The notes: generated by a model not told the origin, from the letters alone. Shown: positions 1-11,529, counted from the first letter of the stretch. The stretch: 64,000 nucleotides of DNA from Achromobacter deleyi (GCF_902859705.1 NZ_CADIJO010000021.1:1-64000), one strand, 5' to 3'. Numbers and translations are program-made.

Positions 1-1314
<1,314 letters not shown>

Positions 1315-1620
1315 AACAACTCCAGCGGCAGCCCGTCGCTCAAGTTGAGAGACTCCAATCCAGGCGGACGAATAAGGAGAAAAGGGAAGCGCCCTGATTG
1401 GGCGAAGCTTGGCGGCGAAGTGCCTAGCGGACGTGTGCAGATTGGCAAAGCACACTCGGCGATTGTAGCTGATGCCGCGCCGCAACACCCGTGCGATTCC
1501 CGATGGATGTATAACTAAGTAACATTTGGCAGCGGCTATTACGATTTAGGTGTAATCCCTAGGGCGATGCTCCCTATAATCCGAGCGCTTATCTCCCACA
1601 TAAAGAAATAAAGGGTTGCT
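1315..1620. promoter_or_regulatory. Divergent intergenic region between rhlE and DUF945 gene
   Basis: About 306 bp holding the promoters of the two divergent genes. A TATAAT at 1575-1580 with a poor -35 reads toward the DUF945 gene. On the other strand, TACAAT (1462-1467) reads toward rhlE and would give a long rhlE leader. The DUF945 start is preceded by AAAGGG. No small gene or convincing structured RNA is visible. Confidence 0.4.
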
Positions 1621-3093
1621 ATGAAAAAGGCGGCAGTAGCGGGTTTGGTCGTTGCGCTGGGCGCAATCTGGACGGGCACGGCCTGGTACACCGGTCAAAA
1701 GGCCGAAGCATTCGTCAAGCAATCGATTGACGACGGCAACGTCGAACTCAAGAAGGTCGCCGACAAATGGGGCGTGAACGCCGTCATCGAACTGATGTCG
1801 TTCGAGCGCGGCGTGTTTTCCTCGTCCGAGCGTTATCGCGTGAAGTTCACGCTGCCTGCCAAGGATGGCAAGCCGGCCGAAGAGCACGAAGTCCAGTTCA
1901 CCGAGCAACTGGATCACGGCCCCTTCCCGCTGTCGAACCTGACGTCGGGCAAGCTGGCGCCGGCCATGGTTGCCAGCCGCTTCAAGATCGAGGAAACCCC
2001 TGCCGTCAAGGGCTGGTTCACCGCCACCAAGGGCGCGACCCCGCTGTCTGGCGCCTACAGCGTCAGCTATGGCAAGACCATCACCGGCACGTTCAACCTG
2101 GCCCCGGCCGAAGCCACCAGCAACGCCACCACGCTGACCTTCGCGGGCATGACGGGTGACGTCACCTACGAAACCGGCACCAAGCACGGCATCTTCGCCA
2201 TGAAGAGCGACAGCGTCGCGCTGTCGGGTCCGGCCGACGAAAGCGACATCGTGGGCATGGCCATCAAGGGCATCACGTTCAACAGCGACTTGACCCCGGG
2301 CAAGAGCGACATGCTCATGGGCAGCCAGAAGATGACCTTCAAGGACTGGACGATTTCGTCCAAGACCCGTCCGCCCGTGCAGTTCAAGGACACCACCGTG
2401 GCCGTGGACCTGGCGGAAGCCGACGCGGGCATCAGCGGCAAGCTGATGCTGGATTTCGGCATGATCAATGTCGAGAACAAGGACATGGCGGGCATGCAGC
2501 TGGCCCTGGGCCTGACCAATCTGGACCCGAAGGCGCTCAAGGCCCTGAACGACGTGTATGAAGGCGCCTCACGCCGCATGATGCAAAGCGGCGACGTGCA
2601 GAAGTCGCCGGACTTCACGCCGGAAGAGCAGCAATTGCTCAAGACCAATGCCGAACTGCTGCTGGCGGGCAACCCCAGCCTGTCGGTGTCGCCGCTGCAA
2701 CTGCGCACCGCCAACGGCACGTCGACGTTCAACCTGGACGTCAGCCTGACCAAGCCCGCATCGGTGGACCGCCCCGCGTCGGAAGTGGCCATGCAGGCGA
2801 TCCGCAAGCTGGACGCCAAGCTGGTGCTGTCCAAGGGCAACATGGCCGACCTGATGTCGATCCAGCCGCAGCTGCAAGGCGTGCCGGCCGACCGTGCCGT
2901 GCAGACCGCCAAGGGCCAGGCCGAAATGATCGGCACCATGGCCACCGCCATGGGCGTGGCCAAGGTTGAAAACGACAACATCGTTTCCTACCTGAACTAT
3001 GCCGACGGCCAGGTCGACTTCAACGGCAAGAAGATGCCGCTGCAGCAGTTCATGATGATGGTCATGAGCGGCGCGATGGGTGGCATGCGCTAA
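1621..3093 (+). CDS. DUF945 (YdgA-type) family protein, first of a tandem pair
   Basis: A 490-aa protein of the YdgA/DUF945 family, whose molecular function is unknown. The N-terminus has a short basic stretch and then one hydrophobic segment (residues 7-25, containing VVALGAIWTGTAWYTG). This fits a signal anchor in the inner membrane with a large periplasmic domain. Family hallmarks seen are FERGVFSS near residue 61 and DHGPFPLSNL near 100. AAAGGG sits 6 nt before the ATG. The gene is followed by a terminator (3144-3180) and a paralogue with nearly the same N-terminus, so it looks like an old tandem duplication. Confidence 0.85.
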   Translation: MKKAAVAGLVVALGAIWTGTAWYTGQKAEAFVKQSIDDGNVELKKVADKWGVNAVIELMSFERGVFSSSERYRVKFTLPAKDGKPAEEHEVQFTEQLDHGPFPLSNLTSGKLAPAMVASRFKIEETPAVKGWFTATKGATPLSGAYSVSYGKTITGTFNLAPAEATSNATTLTFAGMTGDVTYETGTKHGIFAMKSDSVALSGPADESDIVGMAIKGITFNSDLTPGKSDMLMGSQKMTFKDWTISSKTRPPVQFKDTTVAVDLAEADAGISGKLMLDFGMINVENKDMAGMQLALGLTNLDPKALKALNDVYEGASRRMMQSGDVQKSPDFTPEEQQLLKTNAELLLAGNPSLSVSPLQLRTANGTSTFNLDVSLTKPASVDRPASEVAMQAIRKLDAKLVLSKGNMADLMSIQPQLQGVPADRAVQTAKGQAEMIGTMATAMGVAKVENDNIVSYLNYADGQVDFNGKKMPLQQFMMMVMSGAMGGMR

Positions 3094-3143
3094 GCCATTC
3101 AGGGCACTGATCGGATGCGCTGGCGTGATGCCGGCGCCCATTG

Positions 3144-3180
3144 CGGGCTGCGGCGCCTTCGGGTGCGGCAGCCCGTTTTT
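3144..3180 (+). terminator. Rho-independent terminator after first DUF945 gene
   Basis: An inverted repeat with outer arms CGGGCTGC and GCAGCCCG, extended inward by GC pairs, is followed by TTTTT. It lies between the two tandem DUF945 genes, so the second gene probably has its own transcript or depends on read-through. Confidence 0.75.
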
Positions 3181-3212
3181 CATGTGACGATCACAACACC
3201 AAAAGGGGCATC

Positions 3213-4649
3213 ATGAGAAAGTGGGTATCGACAGGCTGCGCCGTCGTGGCGCTGGGTGCGATCTGGACCGGCACCGCCTGGTACACGGGCAAGCAGCTGG
3301 AGGCGGGGCTGGGGCCGTTGGCCGAGACGGTCAATGCGCAGGCGCGGCAGATCGGCTTCACGGTGATGGGTCAGTCCGTGTCGTTCGAACAGGTGTCGTT
3401 CGAGCGGGGCGTGTTCACATCGCACGCGCGTTACCGCGTGCTGGCCGCTCCGTCCGAACAGGACCGCGTTGCCGACAAGCAGGCCGTCCAGTTCGTGGCG
3501 CGCATCGATCATGGCCCGTTTCCCCTGTTCCGGCTTGCCGAAGGCCATTTCCTGCCCGCGATGGCCGCCGCCCGCGTGCAGTTGGCCGAGACGCCCTCGA
3601 CCGCCGCATGGTTCAGCGGAGCCAAGGGCGCGGCGCCGGCGATGGTCGAGGCCGTGGCCAGCTATGGCCGGGTGGTATCGGGCACGTTGACGCTGGCACC
3701 GGTGGATTATGCGCAGGACGGCACCACGGTCAGCTTCTCGGGCCTGCAGGCCCGGGCCAGCGTGGCCCCGGATGGCAGGCACACGACGTTTGCCGTTGCG
3801 GCCGAGAAGATGGATTCCACCGAGCCGTTCGATGAAAAGGGCGTCACGCGCACGCGCCGGCTGTCCCTGCGCGGGCTGGACTTTTCGCACGAATCGACCC
3901 AGGCCGCCGACGGCGCGGTGACCAGCGCCAGCCAGGCGGCGATCAAGCACTGGGCGGTGGAGATCGACGATCAGCCGGTCACGTTGCGCGACCTGGTCGT
4001 GACGGCCGACGCCAGCGGTACGCGCAATGCCATGAACAACACGCTAAAGGTGCAGGTCGCAGGGATCGATGTGCGCGGCACGCAGGTGGCCAGCGTGCGC
4101 ATGGCGGCCCGCGCAGCCAACGTGGACCTGGCCTCGTTCGAGGCCTTTCGCGGCACGATGGAGCAGGCTGAGGGCGGCGCATCGATGGGCGAGAAAATGG
4201 AGGGCATGGCGCTTCTGATGAAGTTCCTGCTGGCCAAGCCGACCTTCGCGGTGGACACGCTGCAGGTGGACACGCCCAGCGGCCCGGCGACGCTGCGGCT
4301 GGAGGTGGCACTGGATGCGCCTACGCTGTGGAACCGCGCGCCGGCCGCGATCATCAAGGAAACCGTGAAGAAGCTGGACTTGCGCCTGAGCGTGCCCACC
4401 GAGAGCCTGGTGGACCTGATCTCGGTGCGTGGCCTGGCAGAGGGGCTGCCTGCCGAGGTCGCGCGCGATGCGGCGCGTCAGCAGGCCGATGCCATCCGCG
4501 ACCGGTTCCTGCGGAGTCAATGGGGGCGTCAGGACGGCGACAAGCTGGTCACCAATCTGAACTTCGAGGGTGGCCAGGTGGATATCAACGGCGAACGCAT
4601 GACGGTCGATGCGTTCTTGGCCCGGCCGCTGATGCCGCGCTATCGCTGA
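3213..4649 (+). CDS. DUF945 (YdgA-type) family protein, second of a tandem pair
   Basis: A 478-aa paralogue of the preceding gene, of unknown molecular function. It repeats the same signature: a hydrophobic N-terminal anchor with VVALGAIWTGTAWYTG, then FERGVFTS and DHGPFPLFRL, so it should also be a membrane-anchored periplasmic protein. The C-terminal end resembles that of the first copy (LNFEGGQVDINGERM here, LNYADGQVDFNGKKM there). I chose ATG 3213, not the longer in-frame start at 3141, because AAAAGGGG precedes it and the upstream extension overlaps the terminator and lacks a signal sequence. The gene converges with the amidohydrolase gene downstream. Confidence 0.85.
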   Translation: MRKWVSTGCAVVALGAIWTGTAWYTGKQLEAGLGPLAETVNAQARQIGFTVMGQSVSFEQVSFERGVFTSHARYRVLAAPSEQDRVADKQAVQFVARIDHGPFPLFRLAEGHFLPAMAAARVQLAETPSTAAWFSGAKGAAPAMVEAVASYGRVVSGTLTLAPVDYAQDGTTVSFSGLQARASVAPDGRHTTFAVAAEKMDSTEPFDEKGVTRTRRLSLRGLDFSHESTQAADGAVTSASQAAIKHWAVEIDDQPVTLRDLVVTADASGTRNAMNNTLKVQVAGIDVRGTQVASVRMAARAANVDLASFEAFRGTMEQAEGGASMGEKMEGMALLMKFLLAKPTFAVDTLQVDTPSGPATLRLEVALDAPTLWNRAPAAIIKETVKKLDLRLSVPTESLVDLISVRGLAEGLPAEVARDAARQQADAIRDRFLRSQWGRQDGDKLVTNLNFEGGQVDINGERMTVDAFLARPLMPRYR

Positions 4650-4655
4650 AGCACC

Positions 4656-4685
4656 GCGGACCCGCGCCAGGGTCCGCGTCCGCGG
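4656..4685. terminator. GC-rich hairpin between convergent genes
   Basis: The inverted repeat CGCGGACCC / GGGTCCGCG separates the convergent ends of the DUF945 gene and the amidohydrolase gene. There is no T-run on either side. It could serve as a bidirectional end structure, but an intrinsic terminator is not proven. Confidence 0.4.
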
Positions 4686-4689
4686 GATA

Positions 4690-5898
4690 TCAAGCCGGTA
4701 AAGCCCCCGCCGCCACGTCGCCGTTACGCAGTACCGCTACGTGCGAGCGCTTGTCGGCGGCCTTCATGATGTCTTCGGTGGGGTCGCCCTGCACCAGCAG
4801 CAGGTCGGCCACGTTGCCTTCCAGCACGGCGCCGTGCCGGTCCATGCCCATCAGATCGTGGCCGCGGGATGTGCCGGCGATCAGCGCGTCTATCGGCGTC
4901 ATGCCGAATTCGACCATATAGGCCAGTTCCATCGCGTTGTCGCCATGCAGGTTGAAGGGCGTGCCGGCGTCGGTGCCCAGCGCGATGCGGCCGCCGGCCT
5001 TGTAGTACATCTGGATGGATTCGCGGTGGCGTTGTTCCACCGCGCGGGCCTTTTCCACCGCGTAGGCGGGAATGCCGTTGTCCGCGTTGGCCACGATGTT
5101 GCGCACGGCCGCGATGGTCGGGACCAGGTAGGTCTGCGCTTCCAGCATTTCGCGCAGGCAGTCCTCGTCCATGAAGATGCCGTGCTCGATCGAGTCGATG
5201 CCTGCGCGCACGGCGTTCAGGATGCCCTGGGTGCCCTGCGCGTGGCTGGCCGTGCTTTTGCGAAAGCGCTTGGCTTCGTGCACCCCCGCCTTCATTTCGT
5301 CGAAGCTGTAGTGCGCATCCATGGGGCTGACGCCGGGCGTCATGACGCCGCCGGTGGCCATGATCTTGACGAGGTCGCAGCCGGCATGCACCTGCTCGCG
5401 CACCGCCTTGACCACTTCCTCGCAGCCGTCGGCCACACGGCCGATGCGGTTGCCGTGGCCGCCCGTCATGCAGATGATGCGGCCCGAAGCCTTGATGGTC
5501 GGGCCGGGAAATACGCCCCGCGCAATGGCGTCGCGCACGCCGAACTCCAGGTAGTCCTTGCCGCCGCAATCCCGTAGCGCCGTGCAGCCGCCGCGCAGCG
5601 CCGCCTGTGCGTTTTCCAGTGCGGTCAGCGTAATTTGGGCGGGTCCTTGCTTGGCCATCTGCGTCTGTGGATCGGCGCCGCCGGTGTAGACCAGGTGCAC
5701 GTGGCAATCGGCCAGGCTGGGCATCAGTGTCATGCCGCTCGTGTCCACCCGCCGCCCGGCGAAACCGGTGAATTCACCGGCTGGCGCCACGCGCACGATG
5801 CGCTCGCCTTCCACCAGCACGCCGTGATTGGGCAGGATCTTGCCCAGGCCATCGAACACCTTGCCGCCGATGAACAGGGTTTGCCGCGTTGCCGTCAT
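4690..5898 (-). CDS. Metal-dependent amidohydrolase (imidazolonepropionase / Xaa-Pro dipeptidase-like)
   Basis: A 402-aa amidohydrolase-superfamily TIM-barrel enzyme, probably cytoplasmic. The visible metal-ligand motifs are DCHVHL (HxH) near residue 66, the Lys in LVKIMATGG near 180 that would be the carbamylated lysine, His in ASHAQGT, His in SIEHGIF, and Asp in ALGTDAGTP. It is the last gene of the leftward peptide-ABC operon, 25 bp after the ATPase gene, with AAGGAG before the ATG. The context suggests that it processes the imported compound, such as a peptide or cyclic amide. The actual substrate cannot be read from the sequence. Confidence 0.85.
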   Translation of the reverse strand: MTATRQTLFIGGKVFDGLGKILPNHGVLVEGERIVRVAPAGEFTGFAGRRVDTSGMTLMPSLADCHVHLVYTGGADPQTQMAKQGPAQITLTALENAQAALRGGCTALRDCGGKDYLEFGVRDAIARGVFPGPTIKASGRIICMTGGHGNRIGRVADGCEEVVKAVREQVHAGCDLVKIMATGGVMTPGVSPMDAHYSFDEMKAGVHEAKRFRKSTASHAQGTQGILNAVRAGIDSIEHGIFMDEDCLREMLEAQTYLVPTIAAVRNIVANADNGIPAYAVEKARAVEQRHRESIQMYYKAGGRIALGTDAGTPFNLHGDNAMELAYMVEFGMTPIDALIAGTSRGHDLMGMDRHGAVLEGNVADLLLVQGDPTEDIMKAADKRSHVAVLRNGDVAAGALPA

Positions 5899-5923
5899 GT
5901 CTCGCTCCTTGGGGGTAGAGGCC

Positions 5924-7651
5924 CTAGCCGATCACTTCCAGCCCCTCGCGGGACATGGCCTGCAATCGAGGCATCAGCCCCAGCAGGTGCTGGCTATAGG
6001 GGTGCTGGGGATGTTCGAACAGGGCTTCCGTATCCGCCACTTCGAGCAGTTCGCCGTAGCGCATCACGCCGACGCGATCGCACATCTGGCGGATCACCGG
6101 CAGGTCGTGGCTGATGAACAGCATGGTCAGGCCCAACTGCTCCTGCAGGTCTTTCAGCAGGTTCAGGATCTGCGCCTGGATGGACACGTCCAGCGCCGAG
6201 GTGGGTTCGTCGCAGATGAGAAAGCGCGGCCGCGTGGCCAGGGCGCGCGCAATGCAGATGCGCTGGCGCTGCCCGCCCGAGAATTCATGCGGGAAGCGCT
6301 CGGCGGCGCGGTCGCCCAGCCCCACCACGTCGAGCAGGTCGGCGACCACCTGGCGGGTTTCGGCTTCGTTGGCCGCCAGCTTGTGAAAGCGGATCGGCTC
6401 GGCCACGATGTCCAGCACGCGCATGCGCGGATTGAGCGACGAGAACGGGTCCTGGAAGATCATCTGGATCTGCCGGCGAAACGGATTGAGCTGCTTTTCG
6501 CCCTTGATCGCGGTCAGGTCGGTGCCGCCGAAATTGACTGATCCTTCGCTGGGCGTATACAGCCCCGAGATCAGTCGCGCCACGGTGGACTTGCCCGAGC
6601 CGGATTCGCCCACCAGGCCGAACACCTCGCCTTCGCCGATCGAGAAATTGACGCGTTTGACGGCATCCAGCGTGCGCTGATTGCGCTTGAGCAGCGCGGC
6701 CTTGAGCACGAAGCGCATGGACAGGTCCTTGACCTGCACCAGCGGGCCGCCGGTGGCCGCGCCGAAGTCGCGGCGCTGCCCCAGCCAATGCGTGGCAAGG
6801 TCCAGCGGCTTGGCGGGCGTCTTGACGTCTTCGATGTAGGTGACCAGCGGAAAGCGCTTGAGCTTGATGTCCGGCCGCGGCACGGCCGAGATCAGGCTGC
6901 GGGTGTAGGGGTGATCGGGGTCGCCCAGGATCTTGGCGGTGGGGCCTTGCTCGACCAGCTTGCCGTGGTACAGCACGGCCACCCGGTCGGTCACGTCGGC
7001 GATCACGCCCATGTCGTGGGTGATGATGATCATGCCTACCTGTTCCTGGCGGCACAGCTTTTTCAGCAGGTCCAGGATCTGCGCCTGGATGGACACATCC
7101 AGCGCCGTGGTGGGCTCGTCCGCGATGATCACTTCGGGTTCGCAGCACAGCGCCAGCGCGATCACCACGCGTTGCCGCATGCCGCCCGAGAACTGGTGGG
7201 GGTATTGCTGCACGCGCAGCTCGGGCTGGTCGATGCCCACTTGGGCCAGCAACTGCACGGCGCGTTTCTTGGCGGCATCGTGCGTCAGGTCCAGGTGCAC
7301 CAGCATGGTCTCGACCAGCTGGCTTTCCACCGTCTGCAGCGGGTCCAGCGAGGTCAGCGGGTCCTGGAAGATCATGCCGATGCGGCGGCCGCGCACTTTG
7401 CGCTGTTGCGCCGGGGTGAGCGTGTCGATGCGTTCGCCGTTGAGCAGCACCGCGCCGCCCGCCAGGCGGCCGGGCGCTTCGAGCAGGCCGATCACGGCGT
7501 TGCCGATGGTGGACTTGCCGGCGCCGGACTCGCCGACCACGCCCAGGATTTCGCCTTTCTCCAGCGACAGCGACACGCCGTCCACGGCCACCAGGGTGCC
7601 GCGGCGGCTGGGAAATTCAATGCGGATGTCTTCGATGTTGAGCAGGGCCAT
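5924..7651 (-). CDS. Peptide-type ABC importer, double ATPase (DppD-DppF fused)
   Basis: A 575-aa protein with two complete ABC nucleotide-binding domains, as in GsiA-type fused ATPases of peptide/opine/nickel importers. The first half has GESGAGKST near residue 40, signature FSGGMRQR and Walker [12 protein letters not shown]. The second has GESGSGKST near 350, FSGGQRQR and [11 protein letters not shown]. Each half is followed by the HPY-containing oligopeptide C-terminal extension. It would energise the two permeases encoded just upstream, on the inner face of the membrane. The gene starts 7 bp after the permease gene, so co-translation is likely. Confidence 0.93.
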   Translation of the reverse strand: MALLNIEDIRIEFPSRRGTLVAVDGVSLSLEKGEILGVVGESGAGKSTIGNAVIGLLEAPGRLAGGAVLLNGERIDTLTPAQQRKVRGRRIGMIFQDPLTSLDPLQTVESQLVETMLVHLDLTHDAAKKRAVQLLAQVGIDQPELRVQQYPHQFSGGMRQRVVIALALCCEPEVIIADEPTTALDVSIQAQILDLLKKLCRQEQVGMIIITHDMGVIADVTDRVAVLYHGKLVEQGPTAKILGDPDHPYTRSLISAVPRPDIKLKRFPLVTYIEDVKTPAKPLDLATHWLGQRRDFGAATGGPLVQVKDLSMRFVLKAALLKRNQRTLDAVKRVNFSIGEGEVFGLVGESGSGKSTVARLISGLYTPSEGSVNFGGTDLTAIKGEKQLNPFRRQIQMIFQDPFSSLNPRMRVLDIVAEPIRFHKLAANEAETRQVVADLLDVVGLGDRAAERFPHEFSGGQRQRICIARALATRPRFLICDEPTSALDVSIQAQILNLLKDLQEQLGLTMLFISHDLPVIRQMCDRVGVMRYGELLEVADTEALFEHPQHPYSQHLLGLMPRLQAMSREGLEVIG

Positions 7652-7658
7652 GACGTCC

Positions 7659-8585
7659 TCAGCGCAGCTTGGGGTTGAGCGCGTCGCGCAGCCAGTCGCC
7701 CAGCAGGTTGACCGACAGCACCAGCGCCACCAGCGCGATGCCGGGGAAGATGGAGATCCACCACATGCCCGAGAAAAGATAACTGTTGCCGATGCGGATC
7801 AGCGTGCCCAGCGAGGGCGCGGTGGGCGGCAGGCCCACGCCCAGGAACGACAAAGTGGCTTCGGTGATGATGGCGATGGCCAGGTGGATGGTGGCGATGA
7901 CCAGCACCGGTCCCATCACGTTGGGCAGGATGTGCCGGCGCAGGATGGTGATGCGGCCGATGCCGATCAGCCGCGCCGCCTGCACGTATTCCTTGTTGCG
8001 CTCGACCAGCGTCGAGCCGCGCACCGTGCGCGCGTATTGCACCCAGCCGGAAATGCCGATGGCGAAGATGAGTACGTACAGCGCCAGCTGGTCATGCATG
8101 TCGCGCGGCAGCAGGCCGCGCGCCACGCCGTCGATCAGCAGCGCGACAAGGATGGCGGGGAATGACAGCTGTACGTCGGCGATGCGCATGATGAAGCTGT
8201 CGACGCGGCCGCCGGCATAGCCGCTGATGAGACCCAGCGTGACGCCCAGCACCATCGAGAACAGCACCGAGGCAAACCCCACCAGCAGCGATACCCGCGA
8301 GCCATACATCACGGCCGACAGGATGTCGCGGCCCTGGTCGTCGGTGCCCAGCAGGAAATCCGGGCTGCCGCCCTCTTCCCAGGCGGGCGGCGTGTTGGCG
8401 TCCATGATGTTCACGGACGCGAGGTCGAACGGGTTGTGCGGGGCGATAAGGGGCGCGCCCAGCGCGCCCAGAAAAATGACCAGCGTGACGGCGGCGGCGA
8501 CGATGGCGCCTGGCGAACGCTTGAAGCTGTGCCAGAGGTCGCTGTCGGCGGCGCGCGAGAAAAAGGGAGCGATGCGGGCGATCAT
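7659..8585 (-). CDS. Peptide-type ABC importer permease (DppC family)
   Basis: A 308-aa inner-membrane permease of the DppC/OppC family. It has an N-terminal helix near residues 30-50, a periplasmic segment, and then five more hydrophobic helices. The EAA-type cytoplasmic loop (GIGRITILRRHILPN) contacts the ATPase. It is the second permease of the five-gene operon, 10 bp after the DppB-like gene. The length is typical of the family. Confidence 0.92.
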   Translation of the reverse strand: MIARIAPFFSRAADSDLWHSFKRSPGAIVAAAVTLVIFLGALGAPLIAPHNPFDLASVNIMDANTPPAWEEGGSPDFLLGTDDQGRDILSAVMYGSRVSLLVGFASVLFSMVLGVTLGLISGYAGGRVDSFIMRIADVQLSFPAILVALLIDGVARGLLPRDMHDQLALYVLIFAIGISGWVQYARTVRGSTLVERNKEYVQAARLIGIGRITILRRHILPNVMGPVLVIATIHLAIAIITEATLSFLGVGLPPTAPSLGTLIRIGNSYLFSGMWWISIFPGIALVALVLSVNLLGDWLRDALNPKLR

Positions 8586-8595
8586 TGGGGTTCCC

Positions 8596-9567
8596 TTATT
8601 TGCTCTGTACGCGCAGGCGCGGGTCGACGGCGAAATACAGCAGATCGACCACCAGGTTGATGACGACGAACATGAAGGCGATCAGCACCAGGTAGGCGGC
8701 CATCACAGGGATGTCGACCATGCTGATGGCCTGGATGAACAAGAGGCCCATGCCCGGCCACTGGAACACCGTCTCGGTGATGATGGCGAACGCGATGATG
8801 GAACCGAGCTGCAAACCGGTGATGGTGATGACCGGCACCATGGTGTTCTTGAGCGCGTGGCGAAAGTTGATGAGCCGTTCAGGCAGGCCGCGGGCGCGCG
8901 CGAACTTGATGAAATCGGCGCGCAGCACTTCCAGCATTTCGGCGCGCACCAGCCGCATGATCAGGGTCATCTGGAACAGCGCCAGCGTGATGGCCGGCAT
9001 GATCAACGCCAGCAGTCCCGACTTCGTCAAAAAGCCCGTGGTCCACCAGCCCAGCCCCACCACGTCGCCGCGGCCAAAGCTGGGCAGCCATCGCAGCTGC
9101 ACGCCGAAGAACAGAATGAGCAGGATGCCGATGAGAAAGGTGGGCAACGAAATGCCGGCCAGCGAGATGGCCATGAAGGCCTTGGACAGCACGCCATGGC
9201 GCTTGAGCGCGGTGTAGATGCCCATGGGGATGCCGAGTGCCAGCGCCATCACGGCGGACACGAAGGACAGCTCCAGCGTGGCGGGCATGCGTTCTTCGAG
9301 CAGTTCGCTGACGGGGCGGCGGTGGCGGTATGAAATGCCGAAGTCGCCGCGTACCGCGTTAGCGACGAAATGCGCGTACTGCACCACGAACGGGTCATTC
9401 AGGCCGAGCTGTTCACGCAGCTGTACGCGCTGTTCGGGCGTGGTGTCCTGCCCGACCATGCTGGCGATCGGGTCGCCCACATAGCGGAACATGGAGAACG
9501 CGATCAGCGCCACCGTCAACATCACCAGCACCGACTGGATCAGCCGCTGCGCAATAAAGGAAAGCAT
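8596..9567 (-). CDS. Peptide-type ABC importer permease (DppB family)
   Basis: A 323-aa inner-membrane permease of the DppB/OppB family. It shows the expected first helix at the extreme N-terminus, the family sequence FVVQYAHFV near residue 60 and the EAA loop (ARGLPERLINFRHALKN) near 220. It pairs with the following DppC-type protein. A 157-bp gap with a strong hairpin separates it from the binding-protein gene upstream, a usual arrangement where the binding protein is made in excess. Confidence 0.92.
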   Translation of the reverse strand: MLSFIAQRLIQSVLVMLTVALIAFSMFRYVGDPIASMVGQDTTPEQRVQLREQLGLNDPFVVQYAHFVANAVRGDFGISYRHRRPVSELLEERMPATLELSFVSAVMALALGIPMGIYTALKRHGVLSKAFMAISLAGISLPTFLIGILLILFFGVQLRWLPSFGRGDVVGLGWWTTGFLTKSGLLALIMPAITLALFQMTLIMRLVRAEMLEVLRADFIKFARARGLPERLINFRHALKNTMVPVITITGLQLGSIIAFAIITETVFQWPGMGLLFIQAISMVDIPVMAAYLVLIAFMFVVINLVVDLLYFAVDPRLRVQSK

Positions 9568-9681
9568 GGTTGGATGCCCTCTTGGTCGGATAACGCCGGG
9601 CCGCGCGTTGCCGGGGTCGGCAAGCGGGGCTGGGCCGGGCGCGCCCGGGCGGCATGCGGCCGCCCGGAGATCGCATCATCG

Positions 9682-9718
9682 AAGGCCGGCAGGCGCCTTG
9701 CGGCGCTTGCTGGCCTTT
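9682..9718 (-). promoter_or_regulatory. Intercistronic stem-loop in the peptide-ABC operon
   Basis: An imperfect inverted repeat of about 16 bp (AAGGCCGGCAGGCGCC paired with GGCGCTTGCTGGCCTT) lies just after the stop of the binding-protein gene. There is no long T-run. Such elements commonly protect the upstream binding-protein mRNA from 3' decay or partly terminate transcription. That role is inferred. Confidence 0.55.
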
Positions 9719-9724
9719 GTGGGG

Positions 9725-11332
9725 CTACGGCAGGACGACGTCGCGCAGGTCCAGCACGTCATCGGCGCGCTGGATGACCTTGATGTTGTCCTTCACGCCC
9801 CACGACATCGGCTGCTGGTGCAGCGGCAGGTAACCGAAGTCGCTGCGCACGATGCCGAAGGCTTCCTTGATCATCGCGTTGCGCTTGGCCTGATCGGTTT
9901 CAACGCCGATTTTGTTGGTCAGGTCGTCGACCTTCTTGTTGCAGTAGCCGCCCAGGTTGAACTGGCCCGCGGCCGTCTTGGCATCGCGGCACGACGTCAG
10001 GTTCAGCAGCGTGTTGTGGGCGTCGGTCGAGCTGGGCGTCCATCCCAGCATGTACATGCTGGTCTGGTTGCCGGCCTGCAGCAGGATCTTGCCGAAGTAC
10101 TTCGACTTGGTCTGCGCCAGCAGGTTGATCTTGATGCCGACCCGCGCCAGCATGCCGGCCACGGCCTGGCAGACCTTTTCGTCATTGACGTAACGGTCGT
10201 TGGGGCAGTCCATGGTGACCGTGAAGCCCTTGGGATAGCCGGCTTCGGCCAGCAGCTTCTTGGCGCGTTCGGGATCCGGCTTGTAGGGGGCACCGAACGA
10301 TTCGTCGTAGCCGTTGATGGCCGTGGCGATCAGCGAGCCCAGCGGCTTGGCCGCGTTGCGCATGATCTTCTCGTTGATGGCCTTGGTGTCCACGGCCAGT
10401 ACGACGGCTTCGCGCACCTTCGGGTCCTTGAAGGGGTTCTTGCCCTTGACGTCCGAGAACAGCAGTTCGTCGCGGTCCTGGTCCATGCCGATGAAGATGG
10501 CGCGGGCTTCGGGCGCGGTCAGGGGTTTCACGCCCTTGGCGTCTTCCAGGCGCTTCCAGTCCTGCACCGGCACCGGCTGCACCAGGTCCATTTCACCGGA
10601 AATCAGCGCGGCCACGCGCGTGGCTTCCTGCGTGATGGGCTGGAAGATGACTTCGTCGACGTTGGTCTTGATGTCCTTGTTCCAGTAGCCGTCGTAGCGC
10701 TTGAGCACCGTCTTCACATCCGGCTGGCGCGAGACCAGCATGAACGGCCCGGTGCCGTTGGCGTTCAGGTTGGCATAGTTGCCCTGGTTGTCGCCCTTGA
10801 CGTTGGTAGCTTCGGTGGTCTTGTTCTTTTCCGACCACGACTTGCTCATGATGTACAGGAACACCCATTCGCGCGGCAAGATGGGATTGGGCGTGGGCGT
10901 GGTGACTTCGATGGTGTAGTCGTCGACCTTCTTGATGTCGGACGCCTTGGCGCCGTAGCCCTTCATGTCCGAGCCAGGCGTGAGGCTGCGCTTCCAGGAG
11001 AAGATGACGTCGTCGGCGGTGAAGGGTGAGCCGTCATGGAACTTCACGCCTTTGCGCAGCTTGAAGACCCACTTGGTGGGCTCGGGGTTTTCCCAGCTTT
11101 CGGCCAGCAGCGGCGTCAGTTTCAGGTTGCCGTCGTAGCCGGCCAGCGTTTCGTAGATGTTGCCCTGGAAACCCAGCGTGAAGGTTTCGTTCAGCGCCAT
11201 CGGATCCATCGATGTGGCGTCGCCTTGGTACGACCAGTGGAAGGTCTTGGCGGCCGCGCCGGCGCTGAATGCCAACGAGGCAGTCAGTGCAGCCGCCAGC
11301 GCCGCTTGCTTGATGTGGGGAAAAGTACGCAT
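9725..11332 (-). CDS. Peptide-type ABC transporter substrate-binding protein (SBP_bac_5)
   Basis: A 535-aa periplasmic binding protein of family 5 (DppA/OppA-like). It starts with a Sec signal peptide (MRTFPHIKQAALAAALTA, cleavage expected after SAGAAA). The family N-terminal block follows (ATSMDPMALNETFTLG), then KFHDGSPFTADDVIFSWKR near residue 115. I placed the start at 11332, where GAGGG lies just upstream. An ATG three codons earlier (11341) is possible, while the much longer in-frame start at 11467 would bury the signal peptide. It is the first gene of the operon and has a promoter at 11502-11529. Confidence 0.93.
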   Translation of the reverse strand: MRTFPHIKQAALAAALTASLAFSAGAAAKTFHWSYQGDATSMDPMALNETFTLGFQGNIYETLAGYDGNLKLTPLLAESWENPEPTKWVFKLRKGVKFHDGSPFTADDVIFSWKRSLTPGSDMKGYGAKASDIKKVDDYTIEVTTPTPNPILPREWVFLYIMSKSWSEKNKTTEATNVKGDNQGNYANLNANGTGPFMLVSRQPDVKTVLKRYDGYWNKDIKTNVDEVIFQPITQEATRVAALISGEMDLVQPVPVQDWKRLEDAKGVKPLTAPEARAIFIGMDQDRDELLFSDVKGKNPFKDPKVREAVVLAVDTKAINEKIMRNAAKPLGSLIATAINGYDESFGAPYKPDPERAKKLLAEAGYPKGFTVTMDCPNDRYVNDEKVCQAVAGMLARVGIKINLLAQTKSKYFGKILLQAGNQTSMYMLGWTPSSTDAHNTLLNLTSCRDAKTAAGQFNLGGYCNKKVDDLTNKIGVETDQAKRNAMIKEAFGIVRSDFGYLPLHQQPMSWGVKDNIKVIQRADDVLDLRDVVLP

Positions 11333-11501
11333 AGCCCTCATGCTCCGTAATGCGCGGATAGCGCGACAGAAGTGATAGGGCCCTGGCCCCACCGGGAGCC
11401 GGGGCATGGCGTTGCTGCTTACGACGAAAGGCGGTTCACGGTAGATCCAACCCCTTGTGATTGTCATTGGCGGGGACGGACCGCACCGATGCAGATCGAA
11501 T

Positions 11502-11529
11502 CTTATAGACGCATTCGTTTAAGCGTCAA
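11502..11529 (-). promoter_or_regulatory. Sigma-70 promoter of the peptide-ABC operon
   Basis: On the minus strand TTGACG (11529-11524), a 16-bp spacer and TATAAG (11507-11502) lie in an AT-rich pocket between the DUF3482 gene and the binding-protein gene. Transcription would begin near 11495, giving a leader of roughly 160 nt. Confidence 0.55.
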
